NCBI RefSeq assembly: GCF_014199325.1 | Contig: NZ_JACIJJ010000004.1 | Span: 479,407 to 543,406 of the forward strand | DNA: 64,000 nucleotides | Direction of reading: 5' to 3' | Source of the DNA: Sphingomonas yantingensis | Lineage (GTDB): Bacteria; Pseudomonadota; Alphaproteobacteria; Sphingomonadales; Sphingomonadaceae | In this document: in pieces, positions 1 through 9,469 of the stretch | Position numbering within the stretch: position 1 is the first letter of the stretch | Layout: every line of letters starts with the position of its first letter | Notes under the pieces: model-generated | The model's database searches: none | What the model was told of the DNA's origin: nothing | Seen by the model: the letters and a program-made list of their open reading frames with translations, nothing else | Program-made: the position numbers and the translations under genes

Positions 1-731
1 CGTGAGATCGTCGTGTTCGACACGATCAGCGCGTCGATCCCATGATCGATCGCCGCGCGCACCACCACGTCCAACCCCGCCCGGTCGAGGTCTGGCGCGA
101 TCTTCAGGAACAGCGGCACCCGCTCACCGCCGCCGCGCCGCGCGTCGTCGCTGGCGGCGAGAAGCTCGCCCAGCGCCGGCTGTGATTGCAGGTCGCGCAG
201 GCCCGGCGTGTTGGGGCTGCTGATATTGATCGTCACATAGTCGGCCAGCGGCGCGACCTTTGCCACCGCGGTTGCATAATCGGCGACGCGGTCGGTCGAG
301 TCCTTGTTGGCGCCGACATTGATGCCGAGGATGCCCCTCTTGCGCCGCGCCGCGCGGATGCGGGGCAGGGCGGCGTCGATCCCGCCATTGTTAAAGCCCA
401 TCCGGTTGACGACGCCCTCGTCCTCGATCAGCCGGAACAGGCGGGGCTGTGGATTGCCCGCCTGTGGCCGGGGCGTCAGCGTGCCCACCTCGACGAAGCC
501 GAAGCCGAGGCCGAGGAACCCGTCGATCGCCTCGGCATCCTTGTCGACGCCAGCGGCGAGGCCCACGGGGTTGGGAAAATCGAGGCCGGCGATGCGGACA
601 GGCTTCGCCTTCGGCCGGACGGCGAACGGCGTTCCGGCCTTGCCCCAGGCCGACAGCGCCCGGATCGTCAGGCGATGCGCCTTCTCCGGATCGAGCGCGA
701 ACAGGGCGGGGCGATAGAGCGGGGCGGCCAT
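1..731 (-). CDS. pyrD: Dihydroorotate dehydrogenase (quinone), class 2, 3' end off the window
   Basis: Reading leftwards from ATG at 731, 243 codons are open to the window edge, so the C-terminus is missing. The protein begins [20 protein letters not shown], the usual N-terminus of membrane-associated class 2 enzymes that oxidise dihydroorotate to orotate in pyrimidine synthesis with quinone as acceptor. Visible family segments are [57 protein letters not shown], the [13 protein letters not shown] loop that carries the class 2 catalytic serine region, and LKIAPDL near the edge. It is transcribed divergently from pheS across about 100 bp. Assignment is secure; only the length is unknown. Confidence 0.95.
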   Translation of the reverse strand, partial: MAAPLYRPALFALDPEKAHRLTIRALSAWGKAGTPFAVRPKAKPVRIAGLDFPNPVGLAAGVDKDAEAIDGFLGLGFGFVEVGTLTPRPQAGNPQPRLFRLIEDEGVVNRMGFNNGGIDAALPRIRAARRKRGILGINVGANKDSTDRVADYATAVAKVAPLADYVTINISSPNTPGLRDLQSQPALGELLAASDDARRGGGERVPLFLKIAPDLDRAGLDVVVRAAIDHGIDALIVSNTTIS

Positions 732-835
732 GGCGCGTGCTCTGCCAGCGGGTGCCGAAGCACGCTAGGGTTGATTTGCGCGCGCGCATGGGGTTTCGGA
801 ACGGCGAACGGTCAGTTGGACCGCAAAGGACGATG

Positions 836-1915
836 ATGAGCGAGCTTCAAACCCTTCAGGCCGACCTTCTCGCGCGCATCGACGGCGCCGCGAGCATCGA
901 GGCGGTCGAGGCGATCCGCGTCGAGGCGCTGGGCAAGCAGGGGCGCATCACCGCGCTTCTCAAGTCGCTGGGCGGGATGACGCCCGAAGAGCGGCTGGTC
1001 GAGGGGCCGGCGATCCACGCGCTGCGCGAGGGCGTGACGGCGGCGATCGGGACTCGCAAGGCGGCGCTGGAGCGGGCGGCACTCGACGCGAAGCTTGCGG
1101 CCGAGACGCTCGACATGACGCTCCCCGCCGATCGCACCCCGCCGGGCAGCGTGCATCCGGTCAGCCAGGTGCTCGACGAACTTGCCGAAATCTTTGCCGA
1201 CCTGGGCTTCGCGGTGGCGAGCGGGCCGGAGATCGAGGACGACTGGCACAATTTCTCGGCGCTCAACATCCCGGAGACGCATCCGGCGCGCGCGATGCAC
1301 GACACGTTCTACTTCCCCAATGAGGGGGAGAAGCGGATGCTGCTGCGGACGCACACGTCGCCGGTGCAGATCCGGACGATGCTGAAGGACAAGCCGCCGA
1401 TCCGCATCATCGCGCCCGGCCGCGTGTATCGCAGCGACAGCGACGCCACGCACACGCCGATGTTCCATCAGATCGAGGGGCTGGTGATCGACCGCGGTAT
1501 CACGCTCGGTCACCTCAAATGGACGCTGGAGACGTTCCTGAAGGCGTTCTTCGAGCGGGACGACATCGTCCTGCGCCTGCGTTCGTCCTACTTCCCCTTC
1601 ACCGAACCCTCGGTCGAGATCGATGTCGGCTACTCGATCGTGAACGGCAAGCGGGTGATTGGCGGGTCCGACGGCTGGCTGGAAGTGCTCGGCAGCGGCA
1701 TGGTCCATCGCAAGGTGATCGAGGCGTGCGGCCTCGACCCCAGCGAGTGGCAGGGCTTCGCATTCGGCACCGGCGTCGATCGGCTGGCGATGCTCAAATA
1801 CGGCATGGACGACCTGCGCGCCTTCTTCGACGGCGACCTGCGCTGGCTGCGCCATTACGGCTTCGCCGCGCTCGACGTGCCGACGCTGTCGGGCGGCGTC
1901 GGCGTGCCGGCCTGA
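836..1915 (+). CDS. pheS: Phenylalanine--tRNA ligase alpha subunit
   Basis: 359 aa, normal length for PheS, the catalytic subunit of the (alpha-beta)2 enzyme that charges tRNA-Phe. An N-terminal coiled-coil region ([20 protein letters not shown]) precedes the class II core, with a motif 2 region around [20 protein letters not shown] and motif 3 at [14 protein letters not shown]. Two in-frame ATGs stand together at 833 and 836. AAAGGA at 825-830 lies only 2 nt from the first and 5 nt from the second, so 836 is preferred. pheT follows after a 98-bp gap holding two hairpins. A longer open frame extends upstream to about 449 but is non-homologous. Confidence 0.96.
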   Translation: MSELQTLQADLLARIDGAASIEAVEAIRVEALGKQGRITALLKSLGGMTPEERLVEGPAIHALREGVTAAIGTRKAALERAALDAKLAAETLDMTLPADRTPPGSVHPVSQVLDELAEIFADLGFAVASGPEIEDDWHNFSALNIPETHPARAMHDTFYFPNEGEKRMLLRTHTSPVQIRTMLKDKPPIRIIAPGRVYRSDSDATHTPMFHQIEGLVIDRGITLGHLKWTLETFLKAFFERDDIVLRLRSSYFPFTEPSVEIDVGYSIVNGKRVIGGSDGWLEVLGSGMVHRKVIEACGLDPSEWQGFAFGTGVDRLAMLKYGMDDLRAFFDGDLRWLRHYGFAALDVPTLSGGVGVPA

Positions 1916-1924
1916 ACAAGATAC

Positions 1925-2002
1925 GTCACCCCAGCGAAAGCTGGGGTCGTCCGCGGCCAAGTCGCACCATTTCAGAAAGACCCCAGCCTTCGCTGGGGTG
2001 AC
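1925..2002. repeat. Paired REP-like hairpins between pheS and pheT
   Basis: Arm 1 (1925-1948) and arm 2 (1979-2002) are 24-nt inverted copies of one another with a single mismatch. Each arm is itself a hairpin: CCCCAGC-GAAA-GCTGGGG in the first and CCCCAGC-CTTC-GCTGGGG in the second. The RNA could therefore form either two small GNRA/CUUC-type stem-loops or one long stem. Short palindromes of this kind (see also 5641-5666 and 12246-12272) are common between genes in sphingomonad genomes. A role in mRNA stability or partial attenuation between pheS and pheT is inference. Confidence 0.85.
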
Positions 2003-2013
2003 GGGTTGAAACG

Positions 2014-4404
2014 ATGAAGTTCACGCTGAGCTGGCTCAAGTCGCACCTCGACACGGCTGCCGACCTCGACACGATCCTGACCACGCTGACGCGCATCGGG
2101 CTGGAGGTCGAGGGCGTCGACAACCCGGCCGAGCGGCTGGCGGGCTTCCGCATCGCGCGGGTGCTGACCGCCGAGCGGCATCCGCAGGCCGACAAGCTGC
2201 AGGTCCTGTCGGTCGATACCGGCGAGGGCGCGCCGCTTCAGGTCGTGTGCGGGGCGCCCAATGCGCGTGCAGGGCTGGTCGGCGTGCTCGGCACCCCGGG
2301 CGCGGTGGTGCCCGCCAACGGAATGCAGCTTCGCGTGTCGGCGATCCGCGGCGTCGAATCAAACGGCATGATGTGTTCTAGCCGCGAGCTGGAACTCGGC
2401 GACGACCATGACGGTATCATCGAGCTGGGCGAGGATGCGCCGGTCGGCATGCCTTTCGCAGCGTTCGCCGGCCTCGACGATCCGATGATCGAGGTGTCGG
2501 TGACACCCAATCGCCAGGATTGCATGGGCGTGCGCGGCATCGCCCGCGACCTTGCCGCCGCGGGGATCGGCACGCTGAAGTCGCTGGAGGCAGCGTACCG
2601 CCTCGACGCGCCGCTCGTCCCGGTCGAAGGCAGCGGTCCCGCGCCCGAAGTGCGAATCGAGGATGCCGAGGGCTGCCCCGCCTTCTACGCACAGGCCGTC
2701 CGCGGCGTGGCCAACGGCGCGTCGCACGACTGGCTGCGGCGTTACCTGACCGCGATCGGGCAGAAGCCGATCTCGGCGCTGGTCGACATCACCAACTTCG
2801 TCTCGGTCGATCTCGGCCGCCCGCTACACGTCTATGACATGGCGAAGCTGAGCGGACCGCTGACCGCGCGCCGGGCGAAGGCGGGCGAGCAGGTGCTGGC
2901 GCTCAACGGCAAGACCTATACGCTGACCGAGGGCATGACGGTGATCGCCGACGACGCCGCGGTCCACGATATCGGCGGCATCATGGGCGGCGAGGAATCG
3001 GGCGTGGGCGAGACGACGACCGACGTGCTGATCGAATGCGCCTATTTCACGCCGGAGGCGATCGCGCGGACGGGACAGGCGCTGGCGCTGACCAGCGATG
3101 CGCGGCAGCGGTTCGAACGCGGGGTCGACCCGGCCTTCCTCGACCAGGGCCTCGCCATCGCGACGCATCTCGTCACCGCGCTGTGCGGCGGTAGGCCGTC
3201 GGCGATCACGCGGGCCGGCGAGGCGCCGCTCGGCACCCGGCACTTCGCTTACGACCCGGCGCTCGCCGGGAGCCTCGGCGGGTTGGAAGTGCTGCCGGTC
3301 CGTCAGCGCGAAATCCTCGCCTCGCTGGGGTTCGAAGTTAGCGACGAGTGGCAGGTCACGCCGCCGACCTGGCGCCGCGACGTGGACGGCCCCGCCGACA
3401 TCGTCGAGGAGGTCATCCGTATCGTCGGCCTCGACAACGTGCCCTCGACCCCGCTGCCGCGTGCCGAGGGCGTGGCGCGCCCGACCGCGACGCCCGAGCA
3501 GCGCACCGAGCGTCGCCTGCGCCGTGCCGCCGCCGCGCGCGGCCTCAACGAGGCGGTGACGTGGAGCTTCCTTCCCGTCGCCCAGGCCGAGGTGTTCGGG
3601 GGTGGGGCGTGGACGCTCGCCAATCCGATCAGCGAGGACATGAAGGTCATGCGCCCGTCGCTGCTCCCCGGCCTGCTGGCGGCGGCGCAGCGCAACCTGT
3701 CGCGCGGGGCGACCAGCGTGCGGCTATTCGAGTTCGGCCGTCGCTATCTCGCCGATGCCGAGCGGCCGACGCTCGCCGTCGTGCTGGCGGGCGAGCGGTC
3801 GGCGCGCGGCTGGCAGGGCGGAAAGGCGCAGGCGTTCGACGCCTACGACGCCAAGGCCGAAGCGCTCGCGCTGCTCGAGGCCGCCGGCGCGCCGGTCGCC
3901 AACCTGCAGGTGATGCGCGAGGCGGGCGAGGCGTGGCATCCCGGCCAGTCGGGCACGCTGCGGCTGGGGCCCAAGACGGTGCTGGCCGCGTTCGGGACCG
4001 TCCATCCCTCGGTCGCACGGGCGTTCGACCTTGGCGGGCCGGTGGCGGCGGTCGAGCTCTATCCGGATGCGATCCCGGCCAAGCGGTCGTCGGGCTTCAT
4101 GCGCGCCGCCTATGCGCCGCCTGCGCTACAGGCCGTGCGCCGCGACTTCGCATTCCTGGTGCCCGCATCGCTGTCGGCCGAGCAACTCGTCCGCGCGGTG
4201 CGCGGCGCCGACAAGGCGGCGATCGTCGAGGCGCGACTGTTCGACGTGTTCGAGGGCGCCGGCGTGGGCGAGGGGATGAAGAGCCTCGCGGTCGAGATCG
4301 TGCTTCAGCCCGGCGAGAAGAGCTTTACCGATGCAGACCTGAAGGGCATCGCCGACCGCGTCGTCGCCGCGGCCGGCAAGCTCGGCGCAGTGCTGCGCGG
4401 TTGA
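2014..4404 (+). CDS. pheT: Phenylalanine--tRNA ligase beta subunit
   Basis: 796 aa, full length for the bacterial beta subunit. Order of parts: N-terminal start MKFTLSWLKSHLDT, EMAP-like tRNA-binding domain at about residues 40-150 (HPQADKLQVLSVDTGEG), the B3/B4 editing domain that hydrolyses misacylated Tyr-tRNA-Phe, the B5 domain with TPPTWRRDVDGPADIVEEVI, the catalytic-like core, and a C-terminal FDX-ACB anticodon-binding domain (RRDFAFLVPASL to the end). The start ATG is the first possible one after the intergenic hairpins. It is expected to be cotranscribed with pheS. Nothing in the sequence suggests damage. Confidence 0.96.
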   Translation: MKFTLSWLKSHLDTAADLDTILTTLTRIGLEVEGVDNPAERLAGFRIARVLTAERHPQADKLQVLSVDTGEGAPLQVVCGAPNARAGLVGVLGTPGAVVPANGMQLRVSAIRGVESNGMMCSSRELELGDDHDGIIELGEDAPVGMPFAAFAGLDDPMIEVSVTPNRQDCMGVRGIARDLAAAGIGTLKSLEAAYRLDAPLVPVEGSGPAPEVRIEDAEGCPAFYAQAVRGVANGASHDWLRRYLTAIGQKPISALVDITNFVSVDLGRPLHVYDMAKLSGPLTARRAKAGEQVLALNGKTYTLTEGMTVIADDAAVHDIGGIMGGEESGVGETTTDVLIECAYFTPEAIARTGQALALTSDARQRFERGVDPAFLDQGLAIATHLVTALCGGRPSAITRAGEAPLGTRHFAYDPALAGSLGGLEVLPVRQREILASLGFEVSDEWQVTPPTWRRDVDGPADIVEEVIRIVGLDNVPSTPLPRAEGVARPTATPEQRTERRLRRAAAARGLNEAVTWSFLPVAQAEVFGGGAWTLANPISEDMKVMRPSLLPGLLAAAQRNLSRGATSVRLFEFGRRYLADAERPTLAVVLAGERSARGWQGGKAQAFDAYDAKAEALALLEAAGAPVANLQVMREAGEAWHPGQSGTLRLGPKTVLAAFGTVHPSVARAFDLGGPVAAVELYPDAIPAKRSSGFMRAAYAPPALQAVRRDFAFLVPASLSAEQLVRAVRGADKAAIVEARLFDVFEGAGVGEGMKSLAVEIVLQPGEKSFTDADLKGIADRVVAAAGKLGAVLRG

Positions 4405-4442
4405 ACGCTAGCCGGCCGGGGCGAACCCGGCCGGCAGCGCGC

Positions 4443-5198
4443 TTACTCGACGTAGATGCCGACGACCTTCCAGGCGCCGTTCTCGCGCTCGAAGGTGACG
4501 GTTTCGACCGCATCGGGCTTGTTCGCGTACTGTGCGCGGAACTTGACCACCTGATAGCCGGCGGGCGGGGCGGGAAGCTCTTCCTGCGCCAGGAAAGTCC
4601 GCGTCTTTACCTTGCCGAAGCGAGCGCGAACCTGCTCGGAAGTCTTTGCCCAAACCGCCTCGGTATTGAGTTTCCGGAACGCCGCGCCGGTGCCGCGATA
4701 GGTGCCGGCCCAGTCGTCGCGATCGAGCTGCGCCAGCCATTGCGTCGCCGCCTCTATGACCGAGGCGTTGGCGGAGGCCTGGGTCGCTGGCGCAATACCC
4801 GGAAGCGTGGGGGAACCGATGCCGATCACGGCAGCGAGGGCGAGGGTGAGGGACATGAGCGACACTCCGATGATCGCGGCGGGGCCGATCCGCCGCCGGG
4901 CGCCGTCGACCGGCGCTGCGGCCTGATTGCGCTGTCCGGTCGCGGAATCTTCCCCGATTCCATTGTTCCCAACGGTTTCGGGGATGCCGCCCTCTGCCTC
5001 GAACAGCAGGCGCGCGGCCTCGCGGCTGCTCGGCACCGCCAGCTTTCGGCGCGCCTCGCGAAGCCGCTCGTTGATCGTGTGGACGGATAGGTCGAGCGCA
5101 CGCGCGGCCGACTTGGCGTCATGACCGCGCACGATCAGGCGTAGCGTCGCCTTCTCCTTGTCGGTCAACGTGTCGAGGTCGCGAAGGGACATCTGCAT
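4443..5198 (-). CDS. LuxR-type HTH, single-pass membrane protein with DUF4019 domain
   Basis: 251 aa. Residues 8-65 form a GerE/LuxR-type winged HTH (LTDKEKATLRLIVRGHDAKSA, followed by ALDLSVHTINERLREAR). A linker, a hydrophobic segment at about 107-130 and a C-terminal DUF4019 domain (about 140-251, IEAATQWLAQLDRDDWAGTY to WKVVGIYVE) follow. This HTH-TM-DUF4019 architecture is found in sphingomonads, where the DNA-binding end is cytoplasmic and DUF4019 would face the periplasm, so it may act as a one-component membrane sensor. Its target is unknown. The start at 5198 or two codons later (ATGCAGATG) cannot be separated because no good ribosome site is visible. Confidence 0.85.
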   Translation of the reverse strand: MQMSLRDLDTLTDKEKATLRLIVRGHDAKSAARALDLSVHTINERLREARRKLAVPSSREAARLLFEAEGGIPETVGNNGIGEDSATGQRNQAAAPVDGARRRIGPAAIIGVSLMSLTLALAAVIGIGSPTLPGIAPATQASANASVIEAATQWLAQLDRDDWAGTYRGTGAAFRKLNTEAVWAKTSEQVRARFGKVKTRTFLAQEELPAPPAGYQVVKFRAQYANKPDAVETVTFERENGAWKVVGIYVE

Positions 5199-5258
5199 GC
5201 CCCAGACTAGGGGGCGCGGCGGGCGCCCCGCTACCCCAAAATCCTTGTAGGGTGCCGC

Positions 5259-5489
5259 TTACTCGCCGCGGTTCAGCGCGGGGTCGGGCTCCAGCAGGCG
5301 ATGAAGATGCACGACGACATACTTCATCTCGGCATCGTCGACGGTCCGCTGCGCGGCGGCACGCCAAGCCTTTTCGGCGCTGGCATAGTCGGGGAACAGG
5401 CCGACGATATCGAGGCCCTTCAGATCGGTGAAGTCGAGGGTCTGCGGATCGCTCACGCGGCCGCCGAAGACGAGATGAAGCTTGCTCAT
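5259..5489 (-). CDS. DUF4170 domain-containing small protein
   Basis: 76 aa, entire protein is the DUF4170 domain (KLHLVFGGRVSDPQTLDF through VHLHRLLEPDPAL). These are short alphaproteobacterial proteins of unknown role; the FGG-x-V start and the AEKAWRAAAQRTVDDAEMKY stretch are typical. It precedes the HTH/DUF4019 gene on the same strand with a 60-bp gap, so the two may be cotranscribed. No ribosome-binding site stands out ahead of ATG 5489. Confidence 0.85.
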   Translation of the reverse strand: MSKLHLVFGGRVSDPQTLDFTDLKGLDIVGLFPDYASAEKAWRAAAQRTVDDAEMKYVVVHLHRLLEPDPALNRGE

Positions 5490-5640
5490 GCGCCAAGGTT
5501 CCGATGCTAGGGGCTGTACCCGCGCTCGCGGCGGGCTTCGTCAGACCGCATAGCGGAATCGGCGGGTGGCTCAAGGGTGTCGGGGTGGCAGCAACGAAAC
5601 GTCACTGCTGGAGGCGGCGGAGAGCCGATATAGAAAACAC

Positions 5641-5666
5641 CGTACCCCGGCCTGCGCCGGGGTACG
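5641..5666. terminator. Perfect 11-bp hairpin at the end of the membrane/stress operon
   Basis: CGTACCCCGGC-CTGC-GCCGGGGTACG is an 11-bp perfect stem with a 4-nt loop. It lies 10 nt past the stop codon at 5676 of the leftward operon. No T-run follows on either strand, so it may be a REP-like element that stabilises the transcript end rather than a classical terminator. Confidence 0.6.
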
Positions 5667-5675
5667 ATCGATAGG

Positions 5676-6107
5676 TCAGGCCGCCGACTTCACCGCGTCG
5701 CGCGCTGCGCTGGCGACGTTGCCGAGCAGAGCCGACGCCTTTTCCTTAGCGTTGTGCTTGTCGGGGATAAGCGCCTCGATTTCTTGGCGACCGGCGTCGC
5801 GGGCGGCGCGCACCACGGCACCCGCGCTCTCGGTCAGGCGCTTGCCGAGCGGCCCCAGCGTCTCGCGCTCGCGCTGCGTGCGGGGCAGGAGCGCACCGAT
5901 GGCGATGCCGATCGCGACGCCGCCGAGCAGCGCGGCGAGCGGATTACTCTCGATCTGGTCGGCGGTCTTGTTCGCCGCCTTGGTCGCGGCGTCCTTCGTT
6001 ACCTCGACGGCGTGCGTCGTCGTTTCCTTCGTCGCCTCGACCGCATGGGTTGCGGCGTCGCGGGCGCGGTCGGTCAGGCTGGCCTTGGTCGGATCGATGT
6101 CGGTCAT
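5676..6107 (-). CDS. Ala/Lys-rich membrane-anchored protein, CsbD/YqjD-like
   Basis: 143 aa. An amphipathic, Ala/Thr/Lys-rich N-terminal half (TDRARDAATHAVEATKETTT) leads to one membrane segment at about 58-80 (NPLAALLGGVAIGIAIGALL) and a charged tail. This resembles YqjD/ElaB-type inner-membrane proteins that in other bacteria bind ribosomes or respond to stress; the match is by architecture only. ATG 6107 is supported by AAGGA 8 nt upstream and by the ATGA overlap with the stop of the upstream gene. Last gene of a four-gene operon. Confidence 0.8.
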   Translation of the reverse strand: MTDIDPTKASLTDRARDAATHAVEATKETTTHAVEVTKDAATKAANKTADQIESNPLAALLGGVAIGIAIGALLPRTQRERETLGPLGKRLTESAGAVVRAARDAGRQEIEALIPDKHNAKEKASALLGNVASAARDAVKSAA

Positions 6108-6421
6108 GAGGGATGTCCTTCGACGAGTTCGATGGGATCGGGTTCGGGGGCTGGTGACGGGGTCAGCCGGCGGAAAAGGCCGAAGATCGGCTTGCGGGCG
6201 AGGAGCAGGAGCGCGCCGCCCGCGACCGAACCGGCGAGCACGGGCCGCGCCCGAGCGGTTTCGACGGTCTGTTCGGCCACGTCGATCGCTTTCTCGCGGG
6301 CACTTTCCACTGCCTCGCTGACGAGCGTGGCGGGCGACAGGCGCGTCTTCAGCCGGTCGAGATTGCCGATCAGGTCCGCGCGCGCCGCGTCGGCCTCGGC
6401 CCGGGCTTTCGCCGCGCTCAT
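6104..6421 (-). CDS. DUF3618-like membrane protein
   Basis: 105 aa. The first half (KARAEADAARADLIGNLDRL) is the helical pattern of DUF3618, followed by a VESAREKAIDVAEQTVETAR helix and a short hydrophobic segment (PVLAGSVAGGALLLLARKPI) with a proline-rich tail. Such proteins travel with the holin-like and YqjD-like genes found here on both sides. Start ATG 6421 overlaps the upstream stop by 4 nt, and its own stop overlaps the next start by 4 nt. Function unknown; a structural or envelope-stress role is inferred. Confidence 0.8.
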   Translation of the reverse strand: MSAAKARAEADAARADLIGNLDRLKTRLSPATLVSEAVESAREKAIDVAEQTVETARARPVLAGSVAGGALLLLARKPIFGLFRRLTPSPAPEPDPIELVEGHPS

Positions 6422-6765
6422 GCCGCACCGCCAAAGGCACGGCGGATGCGCGACAGGCCCAGCAGGCCGAGGATCGCGGTCACCACCAGCGCGGCGATAA
6501 CGACGATCAGCGTGGCGATGCCGGTACCGACATGCGGCGCCAGCGTGAGGACGAGGCCGACGAGCAACGCCGCCAACGCCGCTTGCGCGATCCCTGCCGC
6601 GGCGATGGCCAAGCCGATCCCAAGCCCGGCATCCTTGCCGCGCTCGGACACCAGCGCCTTGCCATAGGCGACCTCTGCGCGCGCCCACCGCTTGGCATCG
6701 TCGACCGCCTGCATCGCCAGCGCGGCGATGCCGGGTTCCTCGGTTGGCGAAGTGGCCACGGGCAA
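6418..6765 (-). CDS. Phage-holin-superfamily III (DUF1469-type) membrane protein
   Basis: 115 aa with two strong hydrophobic segments (about 48-73 and 79-105, LGIGLAIAAAGIAQAALAAL and GIATLIVVIAALVVTAILGL) joined by a short turn, after a cytoplasmic helix AVDDAKRWARAEVAYGKALV. That is the PF07332-type layout found in chromosomal stress operons rather than in phage lysis cassettes; no phage genes are near. The start is a TTG at 6765, or a GTG two codons later; neither has a clear ribosome site and coupling from the gene 3 nt upstream is likely. Confidence 0.82.
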   Translation of the reverse strand: MPVATSPTEEPGIAALAMQAVDDAKRWARAEVAYGKALVSERGKDAGLGIGLAIAAAGIAQAALAALLVGLVLTLAPHVGTGIATLIVVIAALVVTAILGLLGLSRIRRAFGGAA

Positions 6766-6767
6766 AT

Positions 6768-7250
6768 TCAGACCGTCGTCTTGGTCGTGACGGCCGGCTC
6801 GACGCCCGCCTTGACGACGCGCGCGAGGACGAAGCCGAGCGCCGCCGCAGTGCCGATCGCGACCGCCGGGCTCTTGCGAACCAGGCCGCGCACGTCCTCG
6901 AGCAGTTCGTCGACATCCTTGGCATCGAGCTGGCTGGCGAAGCCGCCGAGCGACTGCGCGGCCGACCGGGCATATTGGCCGTACTGCTCGCCCAGCTTGT
7001 CGTCGACCTGGCCCGCGGCGTCTTCCATCATCTTGGCGAACTCATTGAGCGCGCCCGATGCCTTGGCCTTCCCGTCGCCCGCCAGCGAGCGCGCCTTGTC
7101 GGCGGCCTGGGTGCCGAGCTTCGACGCTTCGGTCTTGATCGTGTCCTTGGTGGTGCGCGCGGTCGACGCTTCGAACGTCACGTCGCCCGCCTCAGCCTTC
7201 AGCGGCACCGCGGGTTCGAACGTCGGTTCGACGTTGTTGTGGTCAGCCAT
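6768..7250 (-). CDS. Helical membrane-associated protein, first gene of stress operon
   Basis: 160 aa. Long amphipathic, Ala/Lys/Asp-rich helical regions (KDTIKTEASKLGTQAADKAR) end in one short membrane segment near 128-146 (KSPAVAIGTAAALGFVLARV). The architecture resembles the downstream YqjD-like protein. Start ATG 7250 has GGAGGG 7 nt upstream. A GGAAC-N16-GGTT element precedes it, so the general stress response probably controls all four genes. No enzymatic motif is visible. Confidence 0.8.
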   Translation of the reverse strand: MADHNNVEPTFEPAVPLKAEAGDVTFEASTARTTKDTIKTEASKLGTQAADKARSLAGDGKAKASGALNEFAKMMEDAAGQVDDKLGEQYGQYARSAAQSLGGFASQLDAKDVDELLEDVRGLVRKSPAVAIGTAAALGFVLARVVKAGVEPAVTTKTTV

Positions 7251-7277
7251 TTGAAATCCCTCCGTCGTTTGCCGAAC

Positions 7278-7302
7278 AACCGCATGGCCTCGTGGGGGTT
7301 CC
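7278..7302 (-). promoter_or_regulatory. EcfG-type general stress promoter (candidate)
   Basis: On the minus strand GGAAC (7302-7298) is followed after 16 nt by GGTT (7281-7278). The alphaproteobacterial general stress sigma factor EcfG recognises roughly GGAAC-N16/17-CGTT; only the first base of the -10 differs. It ends 27 bp before the ATG of the first membrane/stress gene. Confidence 0.55.
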
Positions 7303-7384
7303 ATACGAAACGACGCCCGGCACCGTTTGCGCCCCCGGCATCGGCCCGCTAAGGGCGGCGCCGAGCCTGCTGCCCCAAGCTTAG

Positions 7385-8677
<1,293 letters not shown>

Positions 8678-8682
8678 TTAAA

Positions 8683-8722
8683 GGCGCGTTCGATATGATA
8701 AGGATAACATGTCGAACGCGTC
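8683..8722 (+). promoter_or_regulatory. Stem-loop presenting the ftsB ribosome site and start codon in its loop
   Basis: GGCGCGTTCGA (8683-8693) can pair with TCGAACGCGTC (8712-8722), an 11-bp stem with one G-U pair. The 18-nt loop contains AAGGA and the ATG at 8709-8711; the right arm is ftsB codons 2-5. The left arm sits between the eno stop and ftsB. Confidence 0.55.
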
Positions 8723-9029
8723 CAAGAACCGCCTGATGCCGTTGTTGCAGAGCGCCGGGATCCCGGCGCTCGCGATCGTGTTCATGGGCTTTTTCGGCTA
8801 TTATGCCGTCGCGGGACCCAACGGCCTGCTGCGCTACCGAGAATACAGCCGTGCCTATGCCAAGCGCGAGGCGGAGTTTGCCCAGCTCGACAAACGGCGC
8901 GCGGCGCTGCGCAACCAGGTGGCGCTGCTCGATCCGAAGCGCGGCGCCAATCCCGACATGGTCGACGAACTGGTCCGCAAGGAACTGAACGTCGCGCATC
9001 CCGACGAGATCATCGTCCCGCTCAACTGA
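8709..9029 (+). CDS. ftsB: Septum formation initiator (FtsB/DivIC family)
   Basis: 106 aa. A single N-terminal membrane helix (about 14-34, LQSAGIPALAIVFMGFFGYY) is followed by a periplasmic coiled coil (REAEFAQLDKRRAALRNQVA) and the conserved tail ELVRKELNVAHPDEIIV. FtsB joins FtsL and FtsQ in the divisome. The position after eno is conserved in alphaproteobacteria. AAGGAT lies 3-8 nt before ATG 8709, and the whole initiation region lies in a predicted hairpin loop. Confidence 0.9.
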   Translation: MSNASKNRLMPLLQSAGIPALAIVFMGFFGYYAVAGPNGLLRYREYSRAYAKREAEFAQLDKRRAALRNQVALLDPKRGANPDMVDELVRKELNVAHPDEIIVPLN

Positions 9030-9078
9030 TCGCGGCCACGTAGCCTATTCGGTGGACGTTCAGACTTTCGCCGCATAG

Positions 9079-9354
9079 ATGGAAAGCGTGAACCTGCTCG
9101 CTGCCCTTTACGCGTTCCTCGCTGCGATCACCGGGCTGTCGCTCGGCGGCGTCGCAGACGCGCGTGTGGCCCGGCCGGCGGTCGCCGCGAGCTTCGTGCA
9201 GCCCGGCGTTGCGCAGGTGGTGCAGGCAGCAAAGCGCCGCGATCCCGTCGCCGCCATCCGGCCGGTGCCCGCGCCGGTGCGCGCCGAGGCGGCCGCGCCG
9301 CTGACACTCGTCGTCCTGCCGATCGAGCGCATTCCCGCCCGCCGGCGCGAATAA
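9079..9354 (+). CDS. Small hypothetical protein, probably membrane-inserted or secreted
   Basis: 91 aa, no recognised domain. The N-terminus [20 protein letters not shown] is a plausible signal or membrane segment; the rest is Ala/Val/Pro-rich and ends in basic residues. The codon pattern is GC-rich at third positions like its neighbours. No ribosome site is seen before ATG 9079, so the start is uncertain. It sits between ftsB and secA and could be a lineage-specific secreted peptide. Confidence 0.5.
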   Translation: MESVNLLAALYAFLAAITGLSLGGVADARVARPAVAASFVQPGVAQVVQAAKRRDPVAAIRPVPAPVRAEAAAPLTLVVLPIERIPARRRE

Positions 9355-9365
9355 CCCCGGCGCCG

Positions 9366-9381
9366 GCGCGGGAACCCGCGC
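9366..9381. terminator. GC-rich hairpin upstream of secA
   Basis: GCGCGGG-AA-CCCGCGC forms a 7-bp stem about 10 nt after the preceding stop. The downstream sequence is pyrimidine-rich but has no real T-run, so terminator function is uncertain. Confidence 0.35.
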
Positions 9382-9469
9382 GCGCCCTTCGCATTTCCTC
9401 ATTTCATTACGCCCCCGACAGGTGCGCCCGCGCGCCCGGCGGCGATCCGATTTCAGACAGGACACCATC

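Noticed and set aside
5490..5640. Possible SRP (4.5S) RNA
   Set aside because: The conserved GGAAGG/AGCAGCC core of domain IV is not present on either strand.
6418..6765. Holin gene as a sign of a prophage
   Set aside because: No lysin, capsid, tail or phage regulator genes nearby; the gene is part of a chromosomal membrane operon.
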